Notes: generated by a model from the letters alone, not told the origin. Positions 9,580 through 18,307 are shown, counted from the stretch's first letter. The stretch: 64,000 nucleotides of DNA from Kocuria rosea subsp. polaris (GCA_023896275.1 MLDA01000011.1:62001-126000); one strand, 5' to 3'. Numbers and translations: made by a program.

Positions 9580-10301
9580 GTTACACGGTCGTCGTCGCCG
9601 GGGCCACCAGCGCCTCCGGCGTCGCGGCCTGCACCGCTTTGGCGCGGGCGGGGATGCGGGTCGCCGCCGTCGGCAGCGACCCCGCGCGGATCGCCCGCGT
9701 GGCCGAGATCCACGAGGCCATCACAGGCTATGCCTGCGACCTCACGGACCCGGCGGCGGTCACCGGTCTCGCGGACGACGTCCGCCGCGATCTCGGACCC
9801 GTCGACGGCCTCCTCCACCTCGTCGGCGGCTGGCGCGGCGGCAAGACGCTGGCGGACCAGACCGACGAGGACTGGGACTTCCTGCACTCGCGCGTCATGA
9901 CCACCCTGCGCAACACGACGCGCGCCTTCAACGACGACGTCGCCGCCTCCGACGCGGGCCGCGTCGCCATCGTCTCCGCCGAGTCCGTCGGGGCGCCGAC
10001 GGCCGGTGGCGCCAACTACGCGGCCGTCAAAGCCGCCGCCGAGACCTGGACCCTCGCGATGGCCCAGGGGTACAACGACACCCGCGCGGCCGCCGTCGTG
10101 CTGGTCATCAAGGCGTTCGTCGACGCCGCGATGCGGGCCGAGAGGCCCGACCGGAAGTTCCCCGGCTTCACCGACGTTGAGGTCCTCGGCGCCGCGGCCG
10201 TGCAGCTCTTCGCGGCCGACGCGGGGCAGATCAACGGCCGGCGCCTGCGCCTGGGCACGTCCCTGGCAACCGATAACGATGAGACGGGAGTCTTCGCATG
10301 A
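9576..10301 (+). CDS. SDR-family oxidoreductase of the DUF6421 operon
   Basis: A 241-residue short-chain dehydrogenase/reductase. The N-terminal nucleotide-binding turn is degenerate (VAGATSASG instead of TGxxxGIG). The catalytic Tyr148-x3-Lys152 pair is intact (NYAAVKAA), after VAIVSAESVG. Acidic residues follow the second strand less clearly than in NADP enzymes, so cofactor choice is open. GTG overlaps the DUF6421 stop (GTGA), and the end overlaps the next ATG (ATGA), so translation is coupled on both sides. Substrate unknown; partners suggest a hydroxy- or amino-acid derivative. Confidence 0.87.
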   Translation: MSYTVVVAGATSASGVAACTALARAGMRVAAVGSDPARIARVAEIHEAITGYACDLTDPAAVTGLADDVRRDLGPVDGLLHLVGGWRGGKTLADQTDEDWDFLHSRVMTTLRNTTRAFNDDVAASDAGRVAIVSAESVGAPTAGGANYAAVKAAAETWTLAMAQGYNDTRAAAVVLVIKAFVDAAMRAERPDRKFPGFTDVEVLGAAAVQLFAADAGQINGRRLRLGTSLATDNDETGVFA

Positions 10302-11350
10302 CCGCCACCACCACCGAGCCGGTCACCGCCGCGCGCGGGTTCGCCTCCGACAACTACGCCGGCGCCCACCCGGCGGTCCTCGAGGCCGTGACCGCGGCCA
10401 ATTCCGGGCACGTCACCGCATACGGCGAGGATCCCTACACGGCCCGCTTGCAGGAGGTCGTCCGCGGTCACTTCGGCGAGCGCGCGACCGCATTCCCGGT
10501 CTTCAACGGCACGGGAGCGAACGTCCTGTCGCTGCAGGCGCTCCTGCCGCGCTGGGGCGCCGTCGTGTGCGCCGAGACCGCCCACATCAACGTGGACGAG
10601 AACGGCGCCCCCGAGCGCGTGGGCGGCATGAAGCTGCTCAGCGTCCCGACCCCGGACGGCAAGCTCACCCCCGAGCTCATTGACCGCGAGGCCTGGGGCT
10701 TCGGCGACGAACACCGGGCCCAGCCCCTTGCCGTCTCCATCACCCAGACCACGGAGCTCGGCACGTGCTACGCGCCCGCCGAGGTGCGGGCCATCGCCGA
10801 CCACGTGCACGCGCTCGGCATGCGGCTGCACATGGACGGTGCGCGGCTGTCCAACGCGGGCGCCCACCTGGGTGTGCCGCTGCGCGAATTCACGACGGAT
10901 GCGGGTGTCGACGTCCTCTCGCTCGGCGGGACGAAGAACGGCATGCTGCTCGGCGAGGCTGTTGTGTGGCTCGGGGACGACGATTCGGGCCTGACCTACC
11001 TGCGCAAGATGAACATGCAGCTGGGCTCGAAGATGCGCTTCCTCTCCGCCCAGCTCATTGCCCTGTACGAGGGTGACCTGTGGCTGCGCTCTGCGGGCCA
11101 CGCGAACGAGATGGCGCAGCGATTGCGCGCGGGTCTGGACGGAATCGACGCGGTGACCGTGACGCAGCGGACGCAGTCCAACGGCGTGTTCGCGGTGCTG
11201 CCGGCGGGCGCGGCCGACCGCGTGCGCGAGTCCTACCGTTTCTACGACTGGGATCCGGCCACGGGCGAGGTCCGCTGGATGTGCTCGTGGGACACCACCG
11301 AGGACGACATCGACGGCCTGCTCGCCGCGGTAAAGGCCGCGGTGGCCTGA
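10298..11350 (+). CDS. PLP-dependent threonine-aldolase-like beta-eliminating lyase
   Basis: A 350-residue fold-type I PLP enzyme of the low-specificity threonine aldolase/beta-eliminating lyase family. The Schiff-base lysine is Lys213 in SLGGTKNG. The ring-stacking histidine is in CAETAHINVDENGAPE, and the aspartate that contacts the pyridine nitrogen is in HMDGARLSNAGA. The family cleaves beta-hydroxy amino acids such as threonine to glycine plus aldehyde. Whether this member does so in the DUF6421 operon is unknown. The ATG overlaps the stop of the SDR gene. A strong hairpin follows within 25 bases. Confidence 0.9.
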   Translation: MTATTTEPVTAARGFASDNYAGAHPAVLEAVTAANSGHVTAYGEDPYTARLQEVVRGHFGERATAFPVFNGTGANVLSLQALLPRWGAVVCAETAHINVDENGAPERVGGMKLLSVPTPDGKLTPELIDREAWGFGDEHRAQPLAVSITQTTELGTCYAPAEVRAIADHVHALGMRLHMDGARLSNAGAHLGVPLREFTTDAGVDVLSLGGTKNGMLLGEAVVWLGDDDSGLTYLRKMNMQLGSKMRFLSAQLIALYEGDLWLRSAGHANEMAQRLRAGLDGIDAVTVTQRTQSNGVFAVLPAGAADRVRESYRFYDWDPATGEVRWMCSWDTTEDDIDGLLAAVKAAVA

Positions 11351-11373
11351 CGCCACGCCCGAAACAAGCTGCG

Positions 11374-11408
11374 AGAGCGGTCCGCGACATCGAGTCGCGG
11401 GCCGCTCT
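11374..11408 (+). terminator. hairpin terminator after the DUF6421 operon
   Basis: A 15-bp stem with one G-T pair and a five-base loop lies 24 bases past the PLP-enzyme stop (arms 11374-11388 and 11394-11408). It is followed by TGTCGTT rather than a long T run, which is common in high-GC actinobacteria. It separates this operon from the copper module. Confidence 0.7.
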
Positions 11409-11438
11409 TGTCGTTCCCGCCCCAGGCTCACCGAAATA

Positions 11439-11483
11439 TACCCCCAGGGGGTACTTGACGCGGATACCCTCCAGGGGTATTGT
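11439..11483 (+). promoter_or_regulatory. CsoR-type operators around the copper-module promoter
   Basis: Two GC-rich inverted repeats resemble known copper-repressor operators. TACCCCCAGGGGGTA (11439-11453) abuts the -35. ATACCCTCCAGGGGTAT (11464-11480) fills the spacer and enters the -10. The promoter reads TTGACG (11455-11460), 17 bases, TATTGT (11478-11483). The -10 ends seven bases before the csoR ATG. Copper-free CsoR bound here would block polymerase; Cu(I) binding would release it. Binding is inferred from family knowledge. Confidence 0.75.
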
Positions 11484-11490
11484 CGGGGTT

Positions 11491-11811
11491 ATGGAGACGC
11501 ACACCGACACGCCCCACGGGCACGGCTACTCGGCCGATAAGGACGCCCTGCTCAAGCGCCTGCGCCGAATTGAGGGGCAGGTGCGAGGCATCGCCCGGAT
11601 GGTCGAGGAGGACACGTACTGCATCGACGTCCTCACGCAGGTCTCCGCGGTCAACGCGGCGATGCACAAGGTCTCCCTCAACCTCGTCGAAGACCACATC
11701 GGCCACTGCGTCGTCGGCGCCGCCGAGGAATCACAGGCCACCGGCGACCCGACCATCGTCGAAGCCAAGGTCAAAGAAGCTTCAGCAGCCATCAGCCGCC
11801 TGTTGCGCTGA
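11491..11811 (+). CDS. csoR: copper-sensing repressor CsoR
   Basis: A 106-residue all-helical repressor that releases DNA on binding Cu(I). The ligands Cys44, His69 and Cys73 keep the exact spacing of Mycobacterium tuberculosis CsoR (Cys36-His61-Cys65), within DTYCIDVLTQ and EDHIGHCVV. The N-terminal LKRLRRIEGQVRGIARMV is the conserved DNA-facing helix of the family. An N-terminal histidine-rich stretch (THTDTPHGHG) may add metal sites. No Shine-Dalgarno sequence precedes the ATG, and the -10 lies so close that a leaderless mRNA is likely. It heads the module csoR-copZ-copA and probably represses itself. Confidence 0.93.
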   Translation: METHTDTPHGHGYSADKDALLKRLRRIEGQVRGIARMVEEDTYCIDVLTQVSAVNAAMHKVSLNLVEDHIGHCVVGAAEESQATGDPTIVEAKVKEASAAISRLLR

Positions 11812-11837
11812 ACCAAACCAACCCAGGAGGAACCATC

Positions 11838-12065
11838 ATGAGCAAGACCCTCACCGTCAGCATCTCCGGTATGACCTGCGGCCACTGCGTCGCCTCCGTC
11901 ACCGAGGAGATCGAGGCCATCGCGGGCGTCGACTCCGTGGACATCGATCTCAACGCCGGCGGCACGTCCACCGTGACCATCACCTCCGTGGGCGATCTGA
12001 ACGAGGCGGAGGTCAGCGAGGCCGTCGCCGAGGCCGGGTACACCCTCATCAGCAACAACGCCTGA
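11838..12065 (+). CDS. copZ: copper chaperone CopZ (heavy-metal-associated domain)
   Basis: A 75-residue cytosolic ferredoxin-fold chaperone that carries Cu(I) to the CopA ATPase. The metal motif is MTCGHC near residues 12-17, with the rest of the beta-alpha-beta-beta-alpha-beta pattern ending in EAVAEAGYTL. Its extra histidine inside the loop is common in CopZ. CAGGAGG lies ahead of the ATG. It begins 26 bases after csoR, so both are probably on one transcript. Confidence 0.93.
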   Translation: MSKTLTVSISGMTCGHCVASVTEEIEAIAGVDSVDIDLNAGGTSTVTITSVGDLNEAEVSEAVAEAGYTLISNNA

Positions 12066-12193
12066 CCGCCCGGCGAATTCCGCCCGCTTTCACCGCCCCT
12101 CCCGCTCGGTAGCAACCACCATCGGTTGATTCCCTACCTTTCCGCGCCCTCGGGCCGGTCGAAAGTGGGCAATTCTTCCCCTAGGAGCCCGCC

Positions 12194-14461
12194 ATGACCA
12201 CGCATCACAGCCATTCCCAGGCAGAGACCGAGACCCGCACGGTCGACCTGAACGTCGAGGGCATGACGTGCGCGTCGTGCGTCGGGCGGGTCGAGCGTAA
12301 GCTCGGCAAGCTCGACGGCGTCGAAGCGAGCGTGAACCTCCCCCTCGAGTCGGCCAACGTGAAGGTCCCGTCCCATGTCAGCGACGAGGAGCTGATCGCT
12401 GCCGTCGAATCGGCCGGATACCGCGCCAGCATCAAGCAACCCGAACACGGCGGGCATGCGGGGCACCAGCACGACGACGTCCCCGCCGACGTCATCCGGC
12501 CCCGGCTCATCGTCGCCGCCGCGCTGACGATCCCGCTCTTCGTGATCTCGATGATCCCCGCGGCGCAGTTCCCGCACTGGGGCTGGGTCGCCCTCGCCCT
12601 CGCCGCGCCGGTCACCCTGTATTCCGGTTGGCCTTTCCATCGGGCCGCCGCGATCAACGCCCGCCACGGCGCATCGACGATGGACACGCTCGTCTCCATC
12701 GGTGTGCTCGCCGCCTTCCTGTTCTCCACCTGGCAGCTGATCGCTGACCCGATGCTCACCGCCCACGCGGGCGCGAGCATGGCGTCCATGGCGGACCACC
12801 AGCTCTACTTCGAGGTCGCCGGCGTCGTCACGACGTTCCTGCTGCTCGGCCGCTGGCTGGAAGCACGCGCCAAGTCCCGGGCCGGCGACGCCCTGAAGTC
12901 CCTGCTCAGCCTGGGCGCCAAGGATGCCGTCATCCTGCGCGACGGCGCGGAGCACCGCGTTCCGGCCGACTCCCTCTCCCCCGGCGACGTCATCGTGGTT
13001 CGACCGGGCGAGAAGATCGCCACGGACGGCCGCGTCACTGAAGGCTCGTCCGCCGTCGACACCTCCGTGATCACCGGTGAGTCCGTGCCCGTCGAGGTCT
13101 CCCCCGGCGACAGCGTCACGGGCGCAACGATCAACACGTCCGGTCGGCTGCTCGTGGAGGCCACCCGCGTCGGCAGCGACACCACGCTCGCGCAGATGGG
13201 CCGCCTCGTCTCCCAGGCACAGACCGGGAAGGCGCCGATCGCGCGCCTCGCGGACCGCATCTCCTCCGTGTTCGTGCCAATCGTCCTGGTCATTGCTGTC
13301 CTCACCTTCGTGCTGTGGATGGTGTTCTCGGGCGACACGCAGTCCGCGTTCACCGCGGCCGTGACCGTCCTGGTCATCGCCTGCCCGTGCGCGCTCGGGC
13401 TCGCCACGCCGGTGGGCCTGCTCGCCGGGACCGGGCGCGGCGCGCAGCTGGGCCTGCTGATCCGCGGCCCGCAGGTCCTCGAGGACACTCGCCGCATCGA
13501 TACCGTCGTGCTCGACAAGACCGGCACGGTCACGGCCGGCGAGCTCCAGGTGACGGTCGCCGAGCCGTTCGGCGACCTCTCCGCCGATCGCCTGCACGCC
13601 CTGGCCGCCGCCGTCGAAGCCGGGTCCGAACACCCCATCGCGACCGCGATCGTCGCCTCTTCCCCGGCGGAGACCTTCACTGCGGCCAACTTCTCCTCAG
13701 CCGCGGGCGGCGGCGTCAGTGCCGACGTCGTGCTCGACGGCACAGCGGAACCGGCCCGGGTACACGTGGGCCAGGCCCGCTGGCTCGCCGAGGTGGGCGT
13801 CGACCTCACGGCTGCCGAGGGCGAGCGCCTCGCCGAAGCCCAGGCCCAGGGTGCGACGGCGGTGCTCGTCGGCATCGTCGACGCGGACGGCGCGCGGGTG
13901 GCCGGCATCGTCTCGCTGCAGGACACGGTGAAGCCGGGCTCCGCTGCGGCGATCAGCCGGCTCAAAGAGATCGGGTTGCGCCCCGTCCTACTGACGGGCG
14001 ACAACGAACAGGTCGCGGCGCAGGTGGCCGCCGAAGTCGGCATCGACCCTGCGGACGTCTTCGCCGGAGTCCTGCCCGAGGGCAAGGTCGAGGCGGTGAA
14101 GCGGCTGCAGGCCGACGGCGGGCAGGTCGCGATGGTCGGCGACGGCGTGAACGACGCCCCCGCACTTGCGACCGCCGACCTCGGAATCGCGATGGGGTCG
14201 GGCACGGACGTCGCGATCGAGGCCGCGGACATTACGGTCATGGGCAGCGAGCTGGGACAGGTCGTCACGTCGATTGAGCTCTCGCGCAAGACGCTGGCGG
14301 TCATCAAGACCAACCTGTTCTGGGCGTTCGCCTACAACACCCTCGGCATCCCGGTCGCGGCGCTAGGGCTGCTCAACCCGATGCTCGCGGGGCTCGCGAT
14401 GGCGGCGAGCTCGGTGCTGGTGGTCGCGAACTCGTTGCGGCTGCTGCGCTTCGGGAAGTAA
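12194..14461 (+). CDS. copA: P1B-1-type copper-exporting ATPase CopA
   Basis: A 755-residue membrane ATPase that pumps Cu(I) out of the cytosol. Domains in order: one N-terminal HMA domain with MTCASC (24-29), a histidine-rich linker ([13 protein letters not shown]), membrane helices, actuator domain with ITGESVPV, the transmembrane Cys-Pro-Cys at 397-399 (IACPCALG), phosphorylation site Asp441 in DKTGT, His480-Pro481 in SEHPIA, and [10 protein letters not shown] near 649. TAGGAG precedes the ATG. A 128-base gap separates it from copZ, with no hairpin I can see, so read-through from the csoR promoter is likely. Confidence 0.96.
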   Translation: MTTHHSHSQAETETRTVDLNVEGMTCASCVGRVERKLGKLDGVEASVNLPLESANVKVPSHVSDEELIAAVESAGYRASIKQPEHGGHAGHQHDDVPADVIRPRLIVAAALTIPLFVISMIPAAQFPHWGWVALALAAPVTLYSGWPFHRAAAINARHGASTMDTLVSIGVLAAFLFSTWQLIADPMLTAHAGASMASMADHQLYFEVAGVVTTFLLLGRWLEARAKSRAGDALKSLLSLGAKDAVILRDGAEHRVPADSLSPGDVIVVRPGEKIATDGRVTEGSSAVDTSVITGESVPVEVSPGDSVTGATINTSGRLLVEATRVGSDTTLAQMGRLVSQAQTGKAPIARLADRISSVFVPIVLVIAVLTFVLWMVFSGDTQSAFTAAVTVLVIACPCALGLATPVGLLAGTGRGAQLGLLIRGPQVLEDTRRIDTVVLDKTGTVTAGELQVTVAEPFGDLSADRLHALAAAVEAGSEHPIATAIVASSPAETFTAANFSSAAGGGVSADVVLDGTAEPARVHVGQARWLAEVGVDLTAAEGERLAEAQAQGATAVLVGIVDADGARVAGIVSLQDTVKPGSAAAISRLKEIGLRPVLLTGDNEQVAAQVAAEVGIDPADVFAGVLPEGKVEAVKRLQADGGQVAMVGDGVNDAPALATADLGIAMGSGTDVAIEAADITVMGSELGQVVTSIELSRKTLAVIKTNLFWAFAYNTLGIPVAALGLLNPMLAGLAMAASSVLVVANSLRLLRFGK

Positions 14462-14565
14462 GGGTGAATACGCGCTAGAGAGCCTCTAATAGCACAATGG
14501 TCCTTTTCCGAGAGCACTGATCAACCGCGATTGCGGGATTCCATGCGCAGGGGAAACTGAATCTG

Positions 14566-14594
14566 TTGACCTTCCGGGACAACGTATCTATAGT
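14566..14594 (+). promoter_or_regulatory. sigma70-like promoter for the 14630 gene
   Basis: TTGACC (14566-14571) and TATAGT (14589-14594) are separated by exactly 17 bases and lie about 35 bases upstream of the secreted-protein ATG. This is one of the closest consensus matches in the window. The surrounding sequence is AT-richer than the neighbouring genes. Confidence 0.65.
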
Positions 14595-14629
14595 GTCAAT
14601 CGCAGGTATCTCACTAGCTTCGGAGCATC

Positions 14630-15226
14630 ATGGTTTCCAATTTCAGGGCAGTCGTCACCACGCTTTCAGCGGCAGTCCTCGCACTGACCTTCCTCGGCAC
14701 TGGACCTGCTAGCGCATCTACACATTCCCCCACGGCCACGAATGACTCATACGGGATTTTCGGTGAACTGGATGTCGACGCGAACGGGAATGTGGACCCT
14801 GCGTACATCGATTCGCTGCAGGCCAACTCAGAAGGACACTCCCCAGTTGCCACGCCCCTCGCAGCCGCCGTGAAGTTCTCCTGGAAGGATCACAAAAACA
14901 GGACTGTCGTACTGCGAACGACAGCCAACACAAAGATCCAGACCAAGCACAACGTGAACTACCGCGTCGCCCGCGCCGTTACGAAATACCCGGCGCGGAG
15001 TTGGCTGAAATCTGGGTCTGCTTGGAGCTTCACCACTCCCGTCCATGAAATGTCCTGCACTGGATGGTCTAAGTGGCGCAAGTGCAAAGTCGTGCGAACC
15101 GTGACTGTACGAGCGACGGTCGATTACCGTCTCCTTAACGACAATCGCCCATACGGCGTTGTCACTACGTACTGCGAGGGCATGACACTGTGCCCTGACT
15201 TCGTCAAGAAGTCAGTAAACATCTAG
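14630..15226 (+). CDS. secreted protein of unknown function
   Basis: I do not recognise this 198-residue protein. It has a clear Sec signal peptide (hydrophobic VVTTLSAAVLALTFLGTG, then cleavage near ASA). The mature part is basic and beta-rich (KFSWKDHKNRTVVLRTTANTKIQ; WSKWRKCKVVRTVTVRATVDYRL). Four cysteines (in MSCTGWSKWRKC and TTYCEGMTLC) could form two disulfides outside the cell. Codon third positions are visibly less GC-rich than in neighbours, suggesting recent acquisition. It has its own good promoter and is probably co-transcribed with the gene six bases downstream. Confidence 0.72.
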   Translation: MVSNFRAVVTTLSAAVLALTFLGTGPASASTHSPTATNDSYGIFGELDVDANGNVDPAYIDSLQANSEGHSPVATPLAAAVKFSWKDHKNRTVVLRTTANTKIQTKHNVNYRVARAVTKYPARSWLKSGSAWSFTTPVHEMSCTGWSKWRKCKVVRTVTVRATVDYRLLNDNRPYGVVTTYCEGMTLCPDFVKKSVNI

Positions 15227-15232
15227 GACTCA

Positions 15233-15721
15233 ATGCGATCGGAAGACATGAACCCCTCTGTGGAGAACGCGCTCATCGCGGCCAGCCTCCTCGCCCGTGA
15301 GTCGACACGCCTGCGCGTCAACGCGGTCCGCATTGACGGCAGCGTCGTTCGCATCGAAACCACGCCACCTCAGGATCTCTCACTCCCCCGAGAGGTGTCG
15401 ATCGACGAGGCTTTCGCCGCCATCGAAGACGCCGGAGACTTTAGCGTCGATCCGGGGTGGGCGGCTACCCCCTTTCCCTCCGAACCACTGACACCTGAGG
15501 AAAAGTGGTGGGAGCTTCTCCGCGATCTCGGGCAGAACGCTGACATCCTCGCCGATCTCCATCCGGGAGGCAGGTACGAGTCTATTATCCGGTCAAACAA
15601 CGAAGCCGTGATCAGCCTCGTTGCGCCGGGTAAACACGCGTCAGTGGCGGTCTCACTGACTGATGGTGTTCTCCCGGTCGGCCTCGGCGACGATCTCGCC
15701 GAAGCCTTGCACAACGCATGA
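15233..15721 (+). CDS. hypothetical protein following the secreted protein
   Basis: No family recognised. The 162-residue product is acidic and soluble, with alternating charged and hydrophobic stretches (DGSVVRIETTPP; PEEKWWELLRDLGQNADILADLHPGGRYESIIRSNNEAVISLVAPGKHASVAVSL). The end resembles a small alpha-beta fold, but I cannot name it. An alternative ATG lies five codons downstream behind GGAAG. It starts six bases after the secreted-protein gene, so the two probably form an operon. Coding is supported by codon bias but not by similarity. Confidence 0.6.
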   Translation: MRSEDMNPSVENALIAASLLARESTRLRVNAVRIDGSVVRIETTPPQDLSLPREVSIDEAFAAIEDAGDFSVDPGWAATPFPSEPLTPEEKWWELLRDLGQNADILADLHPGGRYESIIRSNNEAVISLVAPGKHASVAVSLTDGVLPVGLGDDLAEALHNA

Positions 15722-16185
15722 ACTTTCAGCGCCCGAGCAGCCACCGTCGCAGTTTGTCATCGACGCCTTCGAGGTCTGCGGTGCGCCTGTGCGCCTCCCC
15801 GGCGGGGAGGACGCCTCTTGGCGGGTCGCTGATCTGTTCCGGCTACCGACTCCCGCCCGCACCTCCTCGAGCACTCTCGTCGTCGATGGCTGGGCCGCCA
15901 CGCATTACCTCGAAGGCGAACACGAGCCCGGCTGTTGGGTGGACGTCGCCCGGGCGGGCGCGGTCTCTGCCCGGGCTCAAAGCTGAACCCAAGGTCACTC
16001 GGATCTTCGAGTTCCTCGCGCCTTCGGAACTGCGATGGTCGCCGTCGATGCGGTCGCTTTTCCCGGAGCCGGGACACAGCTGACCGACCGGATCGGCCAC
16101 GATCCGGCCTTCACCCAATACCTGCTCCGAGCGCTGCTCTATCGGATGGCCGCGGACGGCCTACCTGGAGATCACCAACGCTGTC
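15720..16185 (+). pseudogene. decayed TIGR02569-like (phosphotransferase-fold) gene
   Basis: One reading frame holds two blocks resembling the actinobacterial TIGR02569 family as I remember it. The first block has SQFVIDAFEVCGAPVRLPGG, then VVDGWAATHYLEGE. The second has VAVDAVAFPGAGTQL, then FTQYLLRALLYRMAADGL. A TGA at 15984-15986 interrupts the frame between them. The middle of the domain (well over 100 residues) is missing, and the early part is shortened too. There is no credible start codon. The most economical reading is a gene reduced by internal deletions plus a nonsense change. I see nothing else in 16186-16311. Confidence 0.5.
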
Positions 16186-16311
16186 TGTCACCGCGCCGCG
16201 GGCAGTTGAACTCCCGTCAACACCGGGCAGAATCCTCACAGTCCCAGCCACCAGCGTCTTGCTCGAGGGCGGAGCATTCTCCTCCGGCGGCTCCCCCGAC
16301 TTCTCCACCGC

Positions 16312-16773
16312 TCAAGCGCTACGGTGCCAGCCCCTCCACTGCGGGAACAGGACCCAGAGGCACAGCATGACCGCCACCACGCCGTGCCCGAATACGGCCA
16401 CGGGCGCCAGGGCCACCGAGGAGAGGAACGCAGCGACGACAACTGCCGCGCAGCCGGCCGCGACAATGCAGGCCGCGATGCGCCAGCGTGGAACGCTGCC
16501 CGCCCGGAGGAGCCCGAAACCCGCGAAGTAGAGCAGGGCCAGCCCGATCGTGTACAGGGCCCAGCCCCACAGCTGAGCCGCATAGGACCACCCGAGTTCC
16601 GAGGCCGGCGCCCCGGTCAGCACTGACAGGCTCGATCCGGCAAGCACCACCGCCATGAGCGCCCGGGAGGTTTTCACGCCGGATCCGGCGCGCGTCGCCG
16701 CATCGGCCGCACGTGGTCCAGCCGCGGGCAGCCTCGTCGCGGGCGTCACCGGGTCGGATACTGGGCGGTTCAC
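16312..16773 (-). CDS. small membrane protein, about four helices
   Basis: Unrecognised 153-residue protein. A Pro/Ala/Arg-rich N-terminus of about 35 residues precedes hydrophobic segments RALMAVVLAGSSLSVLTG, YAAQLWGWALYTIGLALLYFAGFGLL, IAACIVAAGCAAVVVAAFLSSVAL and VFGHGVVAVMLCLWVLFP, the layout of a four-helix membrane protein. GTG overlaps the stop of the upstream gene (GTGA), so it is translationally coupled to the other small membrane protein. The two may form a complex; function unknown. Confidence 0.68.
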   Translation of the reverse strand: MNRPVSDPVTPATRLPAAGPRAADAATRAGSGVKTSRALMAVVLAGSSLSVLTGAPASELGWSYAAQLWGWALYTIGLALLYFAGFGLLRAGSVPRWRIAACIVAAGCAAVVVAAFLSSVALAPVAVFGHGVVAVMLCLWVLFPQWRGWHRSA

Positions 16774-17192
16774 GTGCCGAGGGGCCAGCCGCGCGAAAAC
16801 ACGGTGGGCGAGATGAGCATGCTCAGGAAGACAAGCATCAGCGGGCCGAACGGCTGCCAGAACCCGGTCTCCGCGGCGGCGAGATTCATGACTTCGGCCT
16901 CGGCGAGGACGAAGACGGCGGCGATCGAGGCGACGGAGAGCGCCAGGCCCGAGGCACCGATCCAGCGCATGTTCTCGGCCGCGGGCCGCCAATACCGGGC
17001 ACTCAGCAGCGTCACAACGGCGGCCAACAGGATCCACATCGCGGCGATGGCGACCATGATTGGATCGTCCGCGCGCGCCAGCATCCAGCCGCCGAAACCC
17101 GCCGTGAAGAGCGTCAGCAGTACTGCGGCGACCGGGCGCCGGTGATCGCGTTGTTCGACCTGGTGCGCCGTGCTCATGTCGACTACTTCCAT
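16770..17192 (-). CDS. small membrane protein, four helices
   Basis: Unrecognised 140-residue membrane protein. Four hydrophobic spans can be drawn: RPVAAVLLTLFTAGFGGWML, IMVAIAAMWILLAAVVTLL, GASGLALSVASIAAVFVLA and FGPLMLVFLSMLISPTVF. An alternative start (MSTAHQ) lies five codons in. It overlaps the following 153-residue membrane-protein gene by four bases. The short N-terminus begins HQVEQRDHRRPVA, positively charged and probably cytosolic. No function can be assigned. Confidence 0.7.
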   Translation of the reverse strand: MEVVDMSTAHQVEQRDHRRPVAAVLLTLFTAGFGGWMLARADDPIMVAIAAMWILLAAVVTLLSARYWRPAAENMRWIGASGLALSVASIAAVFVLAEAEVMNLAAAETGFWQPFGPLMLVFLSMLISPTVFSRGWPLGT

Positions 17193-17269
17193 GACTGAAT
17201 TTTCCCCTCTGACCTGCCCACCCTAACGAGTCGCCGGCGGAAGGAGAACCGTCCATGCCACTCCGTTAC

Positions 17270-18307
17270 CTAAAGGTGATGGATCTCCGCGGCGGCGCCG
17301 TGAGGACGAGTCCGGCGCGTCAATCGCCGGGCCTGGCGCAGCTCGTCGGCGCGGACGAGGATCACACCAGCGACGATGCACAATCCCCCGAGCAGCTGGA
17401 TCGGCGCGGGCATCTCGCCGAGCAGCAGCCACGCCCAGCAGACCGCGAAGATGACCTCCGTCAGGCCGATGAAGGAGGCGAGCGTCGCACCGAGGGCACG
17501 GGCGGCGAGGATGCCCGAGAGGTAGGCCAGCACGGCGGCCACGATGATCAGGCCTGCCAGCGCCGCCCACCACGGAGTCTCGAAGCCGCTGAAATTGACC
17601 GTCCCGAACGTCGCCCGCATCGGCAGCAGCCCGACGGACCCGAGCGCGAACATCAGCAGGGCGCCGACGAGCAGACCGCCGGTCGTGAGCACGAGCGGGT
17701 TCAGCGAGTCGTTCTGCTGCGCGCCGACCACGAAGAACACTGCGAGCCCGACGGCGGCGATCAGTCCCCACATCACACCAAGCGGATCCACCCCCTTTGC
17801 GCCGGTCACGTCAAGGACCAGCACCAGTCCGACGACGGACGTCACCGCCCCAAGGATCGTCAGCAGCCGCGGGCTCCGGCGGGTGAAGACCCACGCGGCG
17901 AGCACGATCAGAATCGGGGCCATGTACTCGAGCAGCAGAGCCACGGACACGTCGAGATACTGCACCGCCTGGAAGTAGGAGAACTGGCAGACGGCGACGC
18001 CGAAGACGCCAAAAAGCACGATCGGCTTCCAGTTGTCGCTGACGGTGTGCCAGCGGCCGCGCAGGACCCACAGCGTCGGCAGCAGCAGCACCAGCGCTGC
18101 ACCGAACATGCGAGCACCCACTGCAGCGCCGCTGCTCCATCCGGCCTCCAGCAGGGGTTTGGCGAACGACCCACTCGTCGCGAAGACGATCGCGCTGAAG
18201 AGGGCGATGCCGAACCCGGCCAGCTGACGCCGCGGTGGCCCGGCGGAACTCGTCGCCTCGGACGCCGAGAGTGCCCTCGGTTCCACCCGCCCCACACGCT
18301 CTGCCAC
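17270..18307 (-). CDS. EamA/RhaT-family DMT transporter
   Basis: A 345-residue inner-membrane exporter of the drug/metabolite transporter superfamily, with two EamA repeats of five helices each. The first repeat starts GFGIALFSAIVFATSGSFAK. The second ends ALGATLASFIGLTEVIFAVCWAWLLLGEMPAPIQLLGGLCIVAGVIL. Such proteins usually export amino acids or metabolites. GTG at 18307 was chosen for its GGAGG five bases upstream; another GTG lies five codons earlier. It is divergent from the CGNR-type regulator, which probably controls it through the shared 166-base spacer. Confidence 0.9.
   Translation of the reverse strand: MAERVGRVEPRALSASEATSSAGPPRRQLAGFGIALFSAIVFATSGSFAKPLLEAGWSSGAAVGARMFGAALVLLLPTLWVLRGRWHTVSDNWKPIVLFGVFGVAVCQFSYFQAVQYLDVSVALLLEYMAPILIVLAAWVFTRRSPRLLTILGAVTSVVGLVLVLDVTGAKGVDPLGVMWGLIAAVGLAVFFVVGAQQNDSLNPLVLTTGGLLVGALLMFALGSVGLLPMRATFGTVNFSGFETPWWAALAGLIIVAAVLAYLSGILAARALGATLASFIGLTEVIFAVCWAWLLLGEMPAPIQLLGGLCIVAGVILVRADELRQARRLTRRTRPHGAAAEIHHL

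Noticed and set aside
11080-11490. Longer CsoR protein starting inside the PLP-enzyme gene
   Set aside because: It would put the promoter and CsoR operators inside the coding region, and the family N-terminus begins after METHTDT.
12134-13633. Minus-strand frame of 499 codons opposite copA
   Set aside because: Antisense shadow of an intact P-type ATPase.
15233-16185. The 162-residue protein and the following decayed block as a single frameshifted gene
   Set aside because: The first protein has its own complete frame and shows no similarity to the TIGR02569-like blocks.
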